Source of the DNA: Spirochaetaceae bacterium
GTDB lineage: Bacteria > Spirochaetota > Spirochaetia > Treponematales > Rectinemataceae
DNA: 64,000 bases
NCBI GenBank assembly: GCA_025358255.1
Contig: JANYKC010000028.1
Location: 1-64,000 of the forward strand
Direction of reading: 5' to 3'
The position numbers and the translations under genes were made by a program. This document shows, in pieces, positions 34,108 to 43,001 of this stretch. How positions within the stretch are numbered: the stretch's first letter is position 1; the number at the start of each line of letters is the position of its first letter. The notes beneath the pieces were generated by a model, which was given only the letters and a program-made list of their open reading frames with translations, did not search any database and had not been told where the DNA came from.

Positions 34108-37100
34108 TCAAGGCGCGATGAGCACGGGCTGTCCGATCGTGCTGCCTCCGATGAGGGAAAGCGACCAATACTTGGGAATGGCCGCGAAGGGATCGGTGGC
34201 GGCCGCCTCGACGGTCAGCCAATACTCGGCGCTGCCACGGGAGACGTCCAGGCGGCAGAGGGCGGAGAGGTAGAGCGAGTCCGTGCTCGCGCCGGAAAAG
34301 GCGTCGCTCAGGTAGATGCCGCCCATGCCTTCGAGGCCGACCGAAAAAGAGCCGCCCTGCCTGGCCGTCCAGGACGACTGCCAGAGCAGTCCCGCCTTGG
34401 CGGTCAGGCTTCCCGTGGTGGCGTAATAGGGCGTCGTGCGGGCCCAGGTAGCCGCCTCCACGACGACATCGATCGGGAAGGCAAGGCTCGCCCAAGGGGA
34501 ATCGGAAAGCTTGAGGGCGGGAACGACCTCGACCAAGGCGGTCCCGTAGAGATTGCCCAAGTCGCCAGGGACATAGGCTCCGCTGAGCGAGAAGCGCGGG
34601 GCGAAAAAGCGGAAGGCTCCGCTCAAGGGGATATAGGCGGAACCGGAGAAATCGAGCGAGTGGGCGAAGAGGACGAGGCTGGAGGGATTGACGGAGCCGG
34701 GCAGGGGCTCGTATTTGTAGGCGAGCGAAGCCTTCCAGCCGCTGGCGCCAAGGTCGAGCGTGAGGCCGGCGCCGCTGTAGAGGCTCAAGGCGCGGAAAAA
34801 TTCGGCCGGGATGACCGTCGCGCTGCCGAAGGCGGAAAAATCCGCGCTGGTGCCGATGAGGGAGGCGGATGGCTTGATGACCAGGCCCGGGCTACTGCCG
34901 GCCCCCCCGAGCCTGAGCTGGGCCTCGAAGCCGGAATCGACGACAAAGAAGGCCGGAGTCCCGGCGGCCCTGTCCCTGATGAGGCGCAGGTCGACGCGCG
35001 GCTTGAGGACCAGGAAGGAGCCGAGGGGGATGGCCAGGTTCGAGGCAGAGCTGAAATCGAGGAAATTCATGTCCGCTATGGCGGTGGACTCGTTCCCGTA
35101 GGTTGTCGCATGGCTCTTGGCCAGGGCATTGTGGAGGGCGGCCGCCGATCCATAGCTGGGGTCGGCGGCGTTCACCGATTTATAGAGCGAGGTGGCAGCG
35201 GCCCAATCGCCGGACTTGTCCTCGGCCAGGGCCAGGCTGTACATGGACCTGAGGTTGCCCGGGTCAAGGGCAAGGACGCGCCGGTATTGGCGCGTCGCCA
35301 AGGCCGACATGCCAAGGCTGTCATAGTAGGAACCGAGCTCGTCGCGGAGGTCGAGGGAGGTCGATTCGAAGGAATGCCAGGCGCGGGCAAGCCTCCTGTC
35401 CTCGAAGGCGCTTGCCTGCCGCACAAGGTTCACCAATGAGGATTGGACCGCGGCCGCGGCCTTGCGCAGTTCCGCTTCGGCGGCGAGGGCCGATCCAAGG
35501 CCGGCATCAAGCACGGAGGCCGAAGCCGCGAAGCCCTCCAGGTCCGTGGACTCGGCTGGCAGGTCGAGCGCGGAATCCCCTTCCCCTACGATAGCATTGA
35601 CCTGGGCCAACTCGCCCGAAGCGGCCGCAATGGAAGGCAGGAGGCTGGCGAGGCTCCCTGGCGCGGCAGGGGCCATGGCCGCGGACGCCGCGACGCGATA
35701 AAGGGAACGGGGATCCCGTCTGACCATGAGGAGGGACTCGAGAAGCGCTTTTCCCTCGGCCAAGGCGCTGGAGCTGATCGTGCCGAGGAGGGACTGGGAG
35801 GTCTGGGGATCCTTGGGAAGGAGGAGTCTCCCTCTCGCGAGGCTCGAGATCTCCTCCCCCCGGGCGGCGCTCACGTTCATCTCGGCCGCGGCCCCGGCCG
35901 GATCGAAATTCCAGCCAATGCCGGCGATGACCGCCTTGAAGGCCTTCTCTTTCCCCAGGTCGCTGGCGACCGCGGACTCAAAGCCTGCTTGCAGGGCGGC
36001 CGCCCTTTTCCCGATGTGAGCGACCCGAAGGGATTCCGAGCGGAGAGTGTCGATGGCGACAACCTGGGCGGCCAAGGCGTTCCGAAGGGCGAGCTCGGCG
36101 GCCTCGCGCTGGGCGGAGCGGGTTGGCACCGGGGAGGAAGCCGGGGCAAGGACAGGGGAAGCGGAATCGGCGGCGGCGCCGACGGGGATCTCGGGAGGCG
36201 CGGCAGGCGGCGGAAGATCGGCCGCCGAAGATTGCGGAGCCGGCGCGGCCTGCTGCGTCGAAGATTGTTGGGCACCTTGCCCGGCGGTCTTCTGCGCGGC
36301 GGCGGCGGCTGCTGCGGCGGCGGCGGTGGCTGCGGCCGCGGCGGCGGCGGATTCGGTCTTGTCCACGGAGCGAAGGTCGGCCAAGGCCTTAATCGCCGTG
36401 GACTGGGCAGCCAGGGCCTTGCTGCGTTGGCCGGAGAGCAGGGCAAGGCGGGCTTTCTCCTCCTCGAGGAGGACGGCGGCCGAGAACTGGGCGACATAGA
36501 CCCCGGCTATCTCCCCGTCGGCGGAAGCCAGCGATGCGGCGAAGCGCGCGGCGAGGATGGATTCGAGCTGTCGAGCCGCCTCGGCCTTCCTTCCGGCCCA
36601 GGCGTAGACCCTGGTCAGCTCGTCGCGGAGCTCCAGGTTGCCGGGTTCCGCGGCGATGCGGCTTTCAAGGTCGGCGATGCGGCCGGCCTTGAGCTCCCGG
36701 CGGGCCTTGGCCGATTCGAGGATGGCGTCCAGCTCGGGCGAGAACTCGAAACTGGAGACGATGCGGGCCTCCAAGGCGCGCTCGGCCTCGTCCTTGCCCT
36801 CGGCGGCCAGGATGGCTCCCTCGGCAAGGTAGAAGCCCAGGCGCTCTGGCCAGGTCGCGATCGCTTTCTCATAGGTCGCCACCGCGCGTTCGGGAAGTCC
36901 ATTGTCCCTATAGACCTCGGCAAGGGCTTCGGCGGCCGCCGGATCGGCGAGGGCTTTTTTCTCCGCCGCGGCCAGGGTGCGCTCGGCGTCGCCTACCCTT
37001 CCGGCCCACAGGAGAGTCAGGCCCATGTTGACGCTCAGCGATGCGTTGTCGGGGAAGACCTTCAAACCCTGGACGTAGAAGTACTCCGAATCCGAATAGC

Positions 37101-38130
37101 GCCCCGACCACGCGGCGACCTTGCCCGCCTCCTGCCAGGCGCCGAGGTCATCGGAGCGCAGCGAGAGGTAGATCCCGTAGGCGTCGAGGCCCTCCTTGAC
37201 GTCGCCATGCCAGATGCGGTTCTTGGCGATGAGGAGACGGACCCGGGCGTCGCTCGGGGCGATGACGGCGGCCCGCGAGAGGAACCTGAGGGCATTGGGA
37301 TAATCGGCCGCAAGCGAATACTCGTTGGCAAGCTCGACGGAAAGCGCGACATTGGCGGGATTGGCCTGGATCAAGGCCTGGTATTCCTCGAAGGAGCGGA
37401 AGGGATGGTCGTTGCCGCGCTCGGCCGGGTTCTTGGGGAAGCGCGCGGGAAGGCCCGTGCGATTGGTCGCGGCGTCCTTGAGGAGTTCCTTCGTGGCGAG
37501 GAAAAAGGCATCGATGTAGAAGAAGAAGCGGTCGTCGAGGCGGCGCTTGGCCTTGACCTCGAAACGAAGGACATGCGCGCCCTTGGAGAGCTCGAGGGCG
37601 TAACAGCGGTTCCAGTAATAGGCGGGTGCGTATTCCTCGACGACATTCATGCTCTCGCGGAATACGGGCCGCGGCGCGCCGCCGTCGACGACGACCTCTA
37701 TGGGTGACGCGAAAGAAGGAGCGAACTCGTCCCGAGGACCCGGGGGGGTGCCGCCGTACCAGAGCTCATAGCTGCCGGCCTCGTCGACGTACACCGCGTA
37801 GTCGGCGTAATAGGAAGCGCCGCCCAGGAGCCTGCCCGGACGGGAAAGCTGCAGGGCCCTGCCGGCCGAGCATCCGTAATTCAGGGTGGGGGCCGACGTC
37901 ATGTTGGTCGAGACCGCGTCCTCGCCTTCGACCCAGGCGAAGCCCGGGGGGGTGAGGGGAAATACCGGCGCAAGGCGCCTTTGGGACGGGGACTTCGGCT
38001 GCGAGGCCGGCGCCGGGCTTGCCTTGGGCGCGTCCGCGGCTTGAGCCCCGCTGTCCTGGGCGACGCCGCCTGCCGCCATGCCCAAGCCGATGAAGAGGAT
38101 GCCAAGCGCCCGCAATGCCCCGGTGTTCAT
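34108..38130 (-). CDS. Large exported TPR protein with carbohydrate-binding-like domain and probable C-terminal beta-barrel
   Basis: A 1340-residue protein with a signal peptide (about 1-25), an Ala/Pro-rich stretch, and a beta-sandwich domain at about 60-215 (FAWVEGEDAVSTNM, DYAVYVDEAGSYELWY, HVLRFEVKAKRR) that resembles carbohydrate-binding modules. TPR-like repeats follow (about 240-560), then a poly-Ala and Pro/Ala linker (about 595-680), a helical region with another TPR (about 950-1010), and about 280 residues of alternating strands at the C-terminus that look like an outer-membrane barrel. Periplasmic TPRs plus a barrel is the plan of PelB, which secretes Pel, so this may be its counterpart. 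I chose the ATG at 38130 (GGGGA six bases ahead); an ATG at 38142, three bases after the cyclase stop, is possible. Confidence 0.68.
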   Translation of the reverse strand: MNTGALRALGILFIGLGMAAGGVAQDSGAQAADAPKASPAPASQPKSPSQRRLAPVFPLTPPGFAWVEGEDAVSTNMTSAPTLNYGCSAGRALQLSRPGRLLGGASYYADYAVYVDEAGSYELWYGGTPPGPRDEFAPSFASPIEVVVDGGAPRPVFRESMNVVEEYAPAYYWNRCYALELSKGAHVLRFEVKAKRRLDDRFFFYIDAFFLATKELLKDAATNRTGLPARFPKNPAERGNDHPFRSFEEYQALIQANPANVALSVELANEYSLAADYPNALRFLSRAAVIAPSDARVRLLIAKNRIWHGDVKEGLDAYGIYLSLRSDDLGAWQEAGKVAAWSGRYSDSEYFYVQGLKVFPDNASLSVNMGLTLLWAGRVGDAERTLAAAEKKALADPAAAEALAEVYRDNGLPERAVATYEKAIATWPERLGFYLAEGAILAAEGKDEAERALEARIVSSFEFSPELDAILESAKARRELKAGRIADLESRIAAEPGNLELRDELTRVYAWAGRKAEAARQLESILAARFAASLASADGEIAGVYVAQFSAAVLLEEEKARLALLSGQRSKALAAQSTAIKALADLRSVDKTESAAAAAAATAAAAAAAAAAQKTAGQGAQQSSTQQAAPAPQSSAADLPPPAAPPEIPVGAAADSASPVLAPASSPVPTRSAQREAAELALRNALAAQVVAIDTLRSESLRVAHIGKRAAALQAGFESAVASDLGKEKAFKAVIAGIGWNFDPAGAAAEMNVSAARGEEISSLARGRLLLPKDPQTSQSLLGTISSSALAEGKALLESLLMVRRDPRSLYRVAASAAMAPAAPGSLASLLPSIAAASGELAQVNAIVGEGDSALDLPAESTDLEGFAASASVLDAGLGSALAAEAELRKAAAAVQSSLVNLVRQASAFEDRRLARAWHSFESTSLDLRDELGSYYDSLGMSALATRQYRRVLALDPGNLRSMYSLALAEDKSGDWAAATSLYKSVNAADPSYGSAAALHNALAKSHATTYGNESTAIADMNFLDFSSASNLAIPLGSFLVLKPRVDLRLIRDRAAGTPAFFVVDSGFEAQLRLGGAGSSPGLVIKPSASLIGTSADFSAFGSATVIPAEFFRALSLYSGAGLTLDLGASGWKASLAYKYEPLPGSVNPSSLVLFAHSLDFSGSAYIPLSGAFRFFAPRFSLSGAYVPGDLGNLYGTALVEVVPALKLSDSPWASLAFPIDVVVEAATWARTTPYYATTGSLTAKAGLLWQSSWTARQGGSFSVGLEGMGGIYLSDAFSGASTDSLYLSALCRLDVSRGSAEYWLTVEAAATDPFAAIPKYWSLSLIGGSTIGQPVLIAP

Positions 38131-38145
38131 AGAATTCCCCATGTA

Positions 38146-40422
38146 TCAAATATCGGCTAATGGAGAGCCGCAGGACGGGGAACTTTGGTTTTCCCGCCAC
38201 GGCACCGAATAGACGCGCACCGGCCGGCTGATGCCCTTGACCGTGATCTCGCCCATGGGGAGGCAGGGAAAGATGTCCCGGATGAGGGCCATCGTCGCGT
38301 GGCTCACCACGATGCAGTCCTCCTCGCAGGCGGATTCGAGGCGGCTCGCCAGGTTCACCTCGCCGCCGATGGCGGTGTAGTCCATGCGCTGCTCGCAGCC
38401 GAATTCGCCCACGGTCGCATAACCCGTATTGATGCCCATCCTTACGCCGAGGGCCCAGTCGAAGCCCCCGTAGTCCCATTTCGCCTTGAGCTCCTCGACA
38501 CGGCGGCACATCTCGATCGCCATGCGCGCGCATCGCTTCGCCGATTCCTCGGGCTCGAGGGGTTCGGGCGCCCCGAAAAAGATCATCATGCCGTCCCCGC
38601 GGAACTTGTCGATCGTGCCGCCATGGCGGAAGGCGATCTCGCTCATCGCGGAGAGGTACTCGTTGAGGAGGCGGGCGAGGTCCTCCGCCTCCATGTTGTC
38701 GGTCGCGTTCGTGAAGCCGTGCACGTCGCTGAAGAAGACCGTGATCTTGCGCCGCTCCAGCGCCGGGGCGAGGGTCCGCCCGCCCTCGATGATCTCCTCG
38801 ACCAGCCTAGGCGGGAGATAGCGCTTCAGGTTGAACGCCCGCTCGAGCTTCCCGACCTGCTCGCTCACGAGGGACTCGAGGTTCGAGTTGAGCTTCCTCA
38901 CCTCCTCTAGGGCCTTGGCCAGGCGCACGGACTGGGACTCGAGCTCGCGGTTCGATTCCTCGAGCTTCTCCGCGTCGCTGGCCTTCTCGCGGTACCGGTC
39001 GCGGTATTCCGCGAGCCTCAGCTCCGCGTACTGCGGGGCGAAGGCCTCCGCCAGGGCGTGGACGAGGGCAGCGTCGTTGTCGTCCAGGACGGCGCCGCAG
39101 GCGGCGATGGCGCCGCAGGCGGCGATGGCACTTTCGGCGGCGACCGCGGCGGCGCCGCAGGCGGCGACCGCGGCCGCGCAATCGGCGCAATCGCCCTGGG
39201 TGCCCGGCTTCGAACGGTAGAAGAGGATGCCACAAAGCTCATTGCGGCGGTGGGCAGGAGCGGCGATCGCGAACCCCACCGCGAGCAGGCTCTGCGCCGC
39301 CTCCGCCGTGAAGGAGGCATCCATCGCAAGCCGCGCCGGATCGAGGAGGGCGGCCCCGCCAAGCCCGCGCGCCCAGGTCAGGGCGTCGCCCTCGGGGCTG
39401 AACACGAGGGAAGGAGAGACGAAGGGAACCTCGTCCAGGAATCGCCAGAGCCCGTCCTCGCCAGGGAGGAGGTAGGCGAGCTCGCAAGGCCCGAAGATGC
39501 GCGCGCTGCAGGCTTCCAGGAGGGCCGTGGCGTCGCCAGAGCTAGGCGCGGCCTGGAGGCTGGCCTGCGCCTCGTCCACGACAAGGGCCTGGGCCTCGTC
39601 CAGGAAGTGGCTGAAAAGCGTCTCCCCCGAGCCTTCGGCTGCCAGGTGGGAGAACTCATGGAGGGCCGCCTCGGCCTTGCCCGCGTCGAGGAGGGCAACG
39701 GCCCGGTCATAGCGGTCCCAGGTCCCGCGGGTGGACGGATCGAGCTCGGCCTCGAGCCCGACGAGGGTAAAGGCCCTCTTCCGGCTGCCCCTCTTTGGCC
39801 CCCTTTCGACCAGGTAGTCTCCCAGCACGGGCGCGCGGAATTCCTTGCCCAGGGAAGCGCGGGTTCGTTCGCCCATCGCGATGGAAAGCGTTGTGCGCGT
39901 GCTTTCCTCTTCGAGACGGGAGGCCCAGTTCACCTCCAGGCCCTGGACCGCGAAATGGGGATAGGCATCGATGCCCATGTCCCCCGCCGCGCAGGGACCC
40001 GTATTGAGCCCGATTCCAGTGACAAGGCCGCGCGCCGCGCTCCAGGCCACGATCTCGAGCGCCGCAAGGCAGGCCTCGCGGGCATGTTCGGCCTCGGGAC
40101 AGCCAATCGGGGCACCGAAGATGGCCAGGACCGAATCTCCCATGAATTTCTCGACATAGCCGCCATGGGCGATGACGACGCCCGTGAGCATCCCGAGGTA
40201 GGGCATGAGGAACTCGCCCTGCTGGGCGACGGAGCGCCCCTCCATCAGGTCGCCGAAACCCCGAAGGTCGGTGAACATGGACGTGCAGGTCAGCTCTTCC
40301 CAGGCGCGCGACAGGGTGAAGTCCGAGCCGCAGAGGCGTTCGCAGAGGCCCGGAGCAAGGTAGCCCCGGAAATTGCGCTCGATGTCCGCCCTGTTGAAGT
40401 ATCCGCTTCCTGGCTCTTCCAT
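38146..40422 (-). CDS. Protein with two class III cyclase domains and a Cys/Ala-rich insert
   Basis: A 758-residue protein. Cyclase domain 1 (about 45-200) has metal aspartates 52 and 96, Lys92, Asn165 and Arg169, but Ala158 where the substrate-selecting Asp/Thr is expected. A central region (about 300-465) resembles a GAF domain and contains an unusual stretch at 411-446 with eight Cys/Ala motifs (DCADCAAAVAACG and so on). A coiled coil (about 470-530) leads to cyclase domain 2 (560-745), which has Asp566, Lys606, Asp610, Thr683, Asn690 and Arg694 and looks active with ATP. It probably makes cAMP or a related cyclic nucleotide. It leads the unit containing the TPR/barrel protein. The -10 box ends six bases before ATG, with no ribosome site, so the mRNA may be leaderless. 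Confidence 0.85.
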   Translation of the reverse strand: MEEPGSGYFNRADIERNFRGYLAPGLCERLCGSDFTLSRAWEELTCTSMFTDLRGFGDLMEGRSVAQQGEFLMPYLGMLTGVVIAHGGYVEKFMGDSVLAIFGAPIGCPEAEHAREACLAALEIVAWSAARGLVTGIGLNTGPCAAGDMGIDAYPHFAVQGLEVNWASRLEEESTRTTLSIAMGERTRASLGKEFRAPVLGDYLVERGPKRGSRKRAFTLVGLEAELDPSTRGTWDRYDRAVALLDAGKAEAALHEFSHLAAEGSGETLFSHFLDEAQALVVDEAQASLQAAPSSGDATALLEACSARIFGPCELAYLLPGEDGLWRFLDEVPFVSPSLVFSPEGDALTWARGLGGAALLDPARLAMDASFTAEAAQSLLAVGFAIAAPAHRRNELCGILFYRSKPGTQGDCADCAAAVAACGAAAVAAESAIAACGAIAACGAVLDDNDAALVHALAEAFAPQYAELRLAEYRDRYREKASDAEKLEESNRELESQSVRLAKALEEVRKLNSNLESLVSEQVGKLERAFNLKRYLPPRLVEEIIEGGRTLAPALERRKITVFFSDVHGFTNATDNMEAEDLARLLNEYLSAMSEIAFRHGGTIDKFRGDGMMIFFGAPEPLEPEESAKRCARMAIEMCRRVEELKAKWDYGGFDWALGVRMGINTGYATVGEFGCEQRMDYTAIGGEVNLASRLESACEEDCIVVSHATMALIRDIFPCLPMGEITVKGISRPVRVYSVPWRENQSSPSCGSPLADI
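39092..39127. repeat. 18-bp tandem duplication inside the dual cyclase gene
   Basis: GCGCCGCAGGCGGCGATG occurs twice in tandem, with a diverged copy at 39152-39169. On the coding strand it generates the repeated Ala-Ile-Ala-Ala-Cys-Gly pattern in residues 430-444. Confidence 0.85.
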
Positions 40423-40428
40423 GGCCCG

Positions 40429-40457
40429 ATTTTACGCGAGCTTCCCTTCCCTGTCCA
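40429..40457 (-). promoter_or_regulatory. Predicted leaderless promoter of the dual cyclase gene
   Basis: Minus-strand TGGACA (40457-40452) and TAAAAT (40434-40429) are separated by 17 bases. The -10 box ends exactly six bases before the ATG, so transcription should begin at or next to the start codon. Confidence 0.65.
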
Positions 40458-40462
40458 CGCCG

Positions 40463-42952
40463 CTACCCGACCTGGATCGACAGGGTCTCCGCCTCGAACC
40501 GCCCGCCCCTCACCCGCACCTGTATTGTCCCCGTCCTTCCCGTCGTCCTCACCCAGGCCGCGAGGCAGCCGCCGATGAGGGGCATCCGCGACGGCCCGAT
40601 GAGGCGGCCGGGTCCCGTCACCTCGAACTCGATGACTTCCGCGCCGAAAGGACAAAGGTTTCCGTACTGGTCCTCCAGGCGGACGGCCACACGCGTGCAG
40701 TCCCAGGCCTCGCCCGTCGATGCGCCGTCGGCCAGGGTCGGGATTCCCTCCGCGAGGAGGGTCCCGTCCCCTGGGCGCGCGACAAGCCGGGTGGCCACGG
40801 CGTCGCCGCCGTAGCTCCGACGCGCCACCTCCTTGCCGCCGGCGAAACCCACGACCTCCCAGCTCTGGTCCTCGGCGCCCCAGCCCATGGCGAACCTGCC
40901 GACAAGCTCCTCGGCCTCCGGCATGCCCATCCGGTTCCTCAGGAGGAGGAGGCCGATGGCCAGCTTGTCAAGGAGGCCAAGGCCCTCGAGGCCCACGGAC
41001 AGGACCTTGGCGATGAGCCGCCTGAGCCTGGCCTGGTCCCGGGCGGAGAACCTGCCGCCGGCCAGCTGGTCGCCCACGATGTCCCGGACGATGACGGGGG
41101 GATGGGGCAGGTTGGGGAAGGCCGCGCGGTCTGGACGGAAGGCCCCGATCCTGACGCCACCGTGGAAGAGCGCTATTTCATCGCAATTGGTATATATTTC
41201 GACCGGCAGGGTGAGTGCAGCGCTCCGCTCGCCCTTCGCGAAAAGGCTTGCGGCCTCCAGGACCACCCCCGCCTTTCCGCCGCCGGCGAGGCTGGCGATG
41301 TCGCGCTGGCTCGCGTAGACGGCGGCCGCGTACTTGGGCAGGCGGAACATGTCCGAGACGCCGTGGTAGCAGATGCGGTCACCCGAGCCGAAGTCCTTGT
41401 GCGTGTTGTAGTCGAAGGCGCACCAGCCGATGGCCCCGGAGACGCCGGGGTCCCCGTAGGCGGCGTCGAGGACGCGGGCGTGGCGGAGGGCGTGCTCGCG
41501 CAGCCGCTCCTCGTTGTCGAAGCGCTTGGTGGGGAACATGTGGCCGTTGTGCTCGGTGACGAGGAAGGGGACGTCCCGGCGGAGGCCCGTGACCTTCCGC
41601 GGCCTGCGCAATGCCCGCGTGACGCCGTTGTGCACGAAATCGTTGAAGGTGTAGACATCCTCCAGGAACTCGCTCCTCTCCAGGTATCGCACGCCGCCGT
41701 TCTGCCGCGTCGGGTCGAGGCGATGGGCGATCTCGTTCGTGCGCGCGTAGAAGTCGTGGTCATCCCTCGACTCGTTGATGCGGGTGCCCCAGAGCACGAT
41801 GGAGGGCCGGCTCCGGTCGCGCAGGATCATCTCCTCGAGGGCGGCGCAGGCATTGTCCTTCCAGGCGGCGCCGCCGAGGTGCTGCCAGCCCGGAAGCTCC
41901 TCGAACACGAGGAGGCCGAGCTCGTCGCAGGCGTCGAGGAAGGCCTTGGCCTGGGGATAGTGGCTGGTCCGCACGAGGTTGACACCGAGCCCGCGCTTGA
42001 GGATCTCCGCGTCGGCCGCCTGGGCCCTGGCGGGCATCGCGTAGCCCGAATAGGGCCAGGACTGGTGGCGGTTGAGGCCCGCGATCTTCACCCTCCGTCC
42101 ATTGAGGAAGAAGCCGTCCCCCCTCCATTGCGCCGACCTGAAACCGATCCTCCTGCGCGCGGCGTCGATCTCCGGCCCGCCGTCATAGACGGCGATGCCG
42201 TCCACGAGCGAGACTTCGAGATCGTACAACGCGGGATCGTCCAGGTCCCAGGGCCTGACGCCGGGAAGGTCGGGGAAGGAGAGCCGGGCCTTCCCCCCCT
42301 CGTCCACCCGCGTCGAGGCCTCGGCGATGGTCCTTCCTCCGTCGCGCAGGACGGCGCGGACGGCGAGGGCCTTCCCGGCCGCCGGGGCGGACTCGCCCCG
42401 GTCCACGCCCACCTCGACCCCGAGCCGGGGCGACCCAGCCGAATCGAGGCTGGCCATGGCGAAGACATCGGCGATGAAGGCCGCTTCGCGGATGTGGAGG
42501 TTGACGCCTCGATAGACCCCGCCATAGCAGAGGTAGTCGATGACGTGGCCGAAGGGCGGGATATCGCTGCGCTCCGTGGAATCGACGCGGAGGACGATGC
42601 GGTTGGCGCCTTCCTTCACGAAAGGTCCCAGCTCGAGGCTGAAGGCGGTGTAGCCGCCCACATGGGAGCCGGCCGCGACGCCGTTCACCCAAAGCTCGCA
42701 GGCGGCCATCACACCCTCGAATTCGAGGAAGGCGCGGCGCCCCCCGGTCAAGGCCGGGAGCTCGAGGTCACGGAGGTAGGTCGAGACGAATTGGTAGCTC
42801 TTCTCATCGAAGCCGTTGTAGGGAAGCTCGAGGTTGGCGTGGGGGATGTCAATGACCTCCCAGCCGGAGGGATCGAAGCCGGGATCCACGAAGGTGCCTT
42901 CGAAGCGGGGGGAATACCGCCAGGAGGCCCCGAGGTTGATGGTGCTGCTCAT
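40463..42952 (-). CDS. Glycoside hydrolase family 2 protein (beta-galactosidase-like)
   Basis: An 829-residue retaining glycosidase with the GH2 plan: N-terminal sugar-binding sandwich, immunoglobulin-like domain, TIM-barrel catalytic domain and C-terminal sandwich domains. The acid/base is Glu394 in GTRINESRD and the nucleophile Glu467 in FLVTEHNGH. HVIDYLCYGGVYRGVNL and IAGLNRHQSWPYSG are also typical. No signal peptide is seen, so it is probably cytoplasmic and acts on imported oligosaccharides. Substrate may be a beta-galactoside, beta-glucuronide or related sugar. It is upstream of, and in the same direction as, the dual cyclase but 40 bases away with its own start region, so co-regulation with the polysaccharide genes is uncertain. 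Confidence 0.9.
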   Translation of the reverse strand: MSSTINLGASWRYSPRFEGTFVDPGFDPSGWEVIDIPHANLELPYNGFDEKSYQFVSTYLRDLELPALTGGRRAFLEFEGVMAACELWVNGVAAGSHVGGYTAFSLELGPFVKEGANRIVLRVDSTERSDIPPFGHVIDYLCYGGVYRGVNLHIREAAFIADVFAMASLDSAGSPRLGVEVGVDRGESAPAAGKALAVRAVLRDGGRTIAEASTRVDEGGKARLSFPDLPGVRPWDLDDPALYDLEVSLVDGIAVYDGGPEIDAARRRIGFRSAQWRGDGFFLNGRRVKIAGLNRHQSWPYSGYAMPARAQAADAEILKRGLGVNLVRTSHYPQAKAFLDACDELGLLVFEELPGWQHLGGAAWKDNACAALEEMILRDRSRPSIVLWGTRINESRDDHDFYARTNEIAHRLDPTRQNGGVRYLERSEFLEDVYTFNDFVHNGVTRALRRPRKVTGLRRDVPFLVTEHNGHMFPTKRFDNEERLREHALRHARVLDAAYGDPGVSGAIGWCAFDYNTHKDFGSGDRICYHGVSDMFRLPKYAAAVYASQRDIASLAGGGKAGVVLEAASLFAKGERSAALTLPVEIYTNCDEIALFHGGVRIGAFRPDRAAFPNLPHPPVIVRDIVGDQLAGGRFSARDQARLRRLIAKVLSVGLEGLGLLDKLAIGLLLLRNRMGMPEAEELVGRFAMGWGAEDQSWEVVGFAGGKEVARRSYGGDAVATRLVARPGDGTLLAEGIPTLADGASTGEAWDCTRVAVRLEDQYGNLCPFGAEVIEFEVTGPGRLIGPSRMPLIGGCLAAWVRTTGRTGTIQVRVRGGRFEAETLSIQVG

Positions 42953-43001
42953 GGTTCTGGATGGTAGGGAAAGGAGGCATGGAGCGTCAAGCGCGCCGGG
43001 G

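Noticed and set aside
36290-36350. GCG/GCC-rich tract in the TPR/barrel gene as a separate repeat element
   Set aside because: It is an imperfect trinucleotide run encoding a poly-Ala linker in frame; codon bias explains it.
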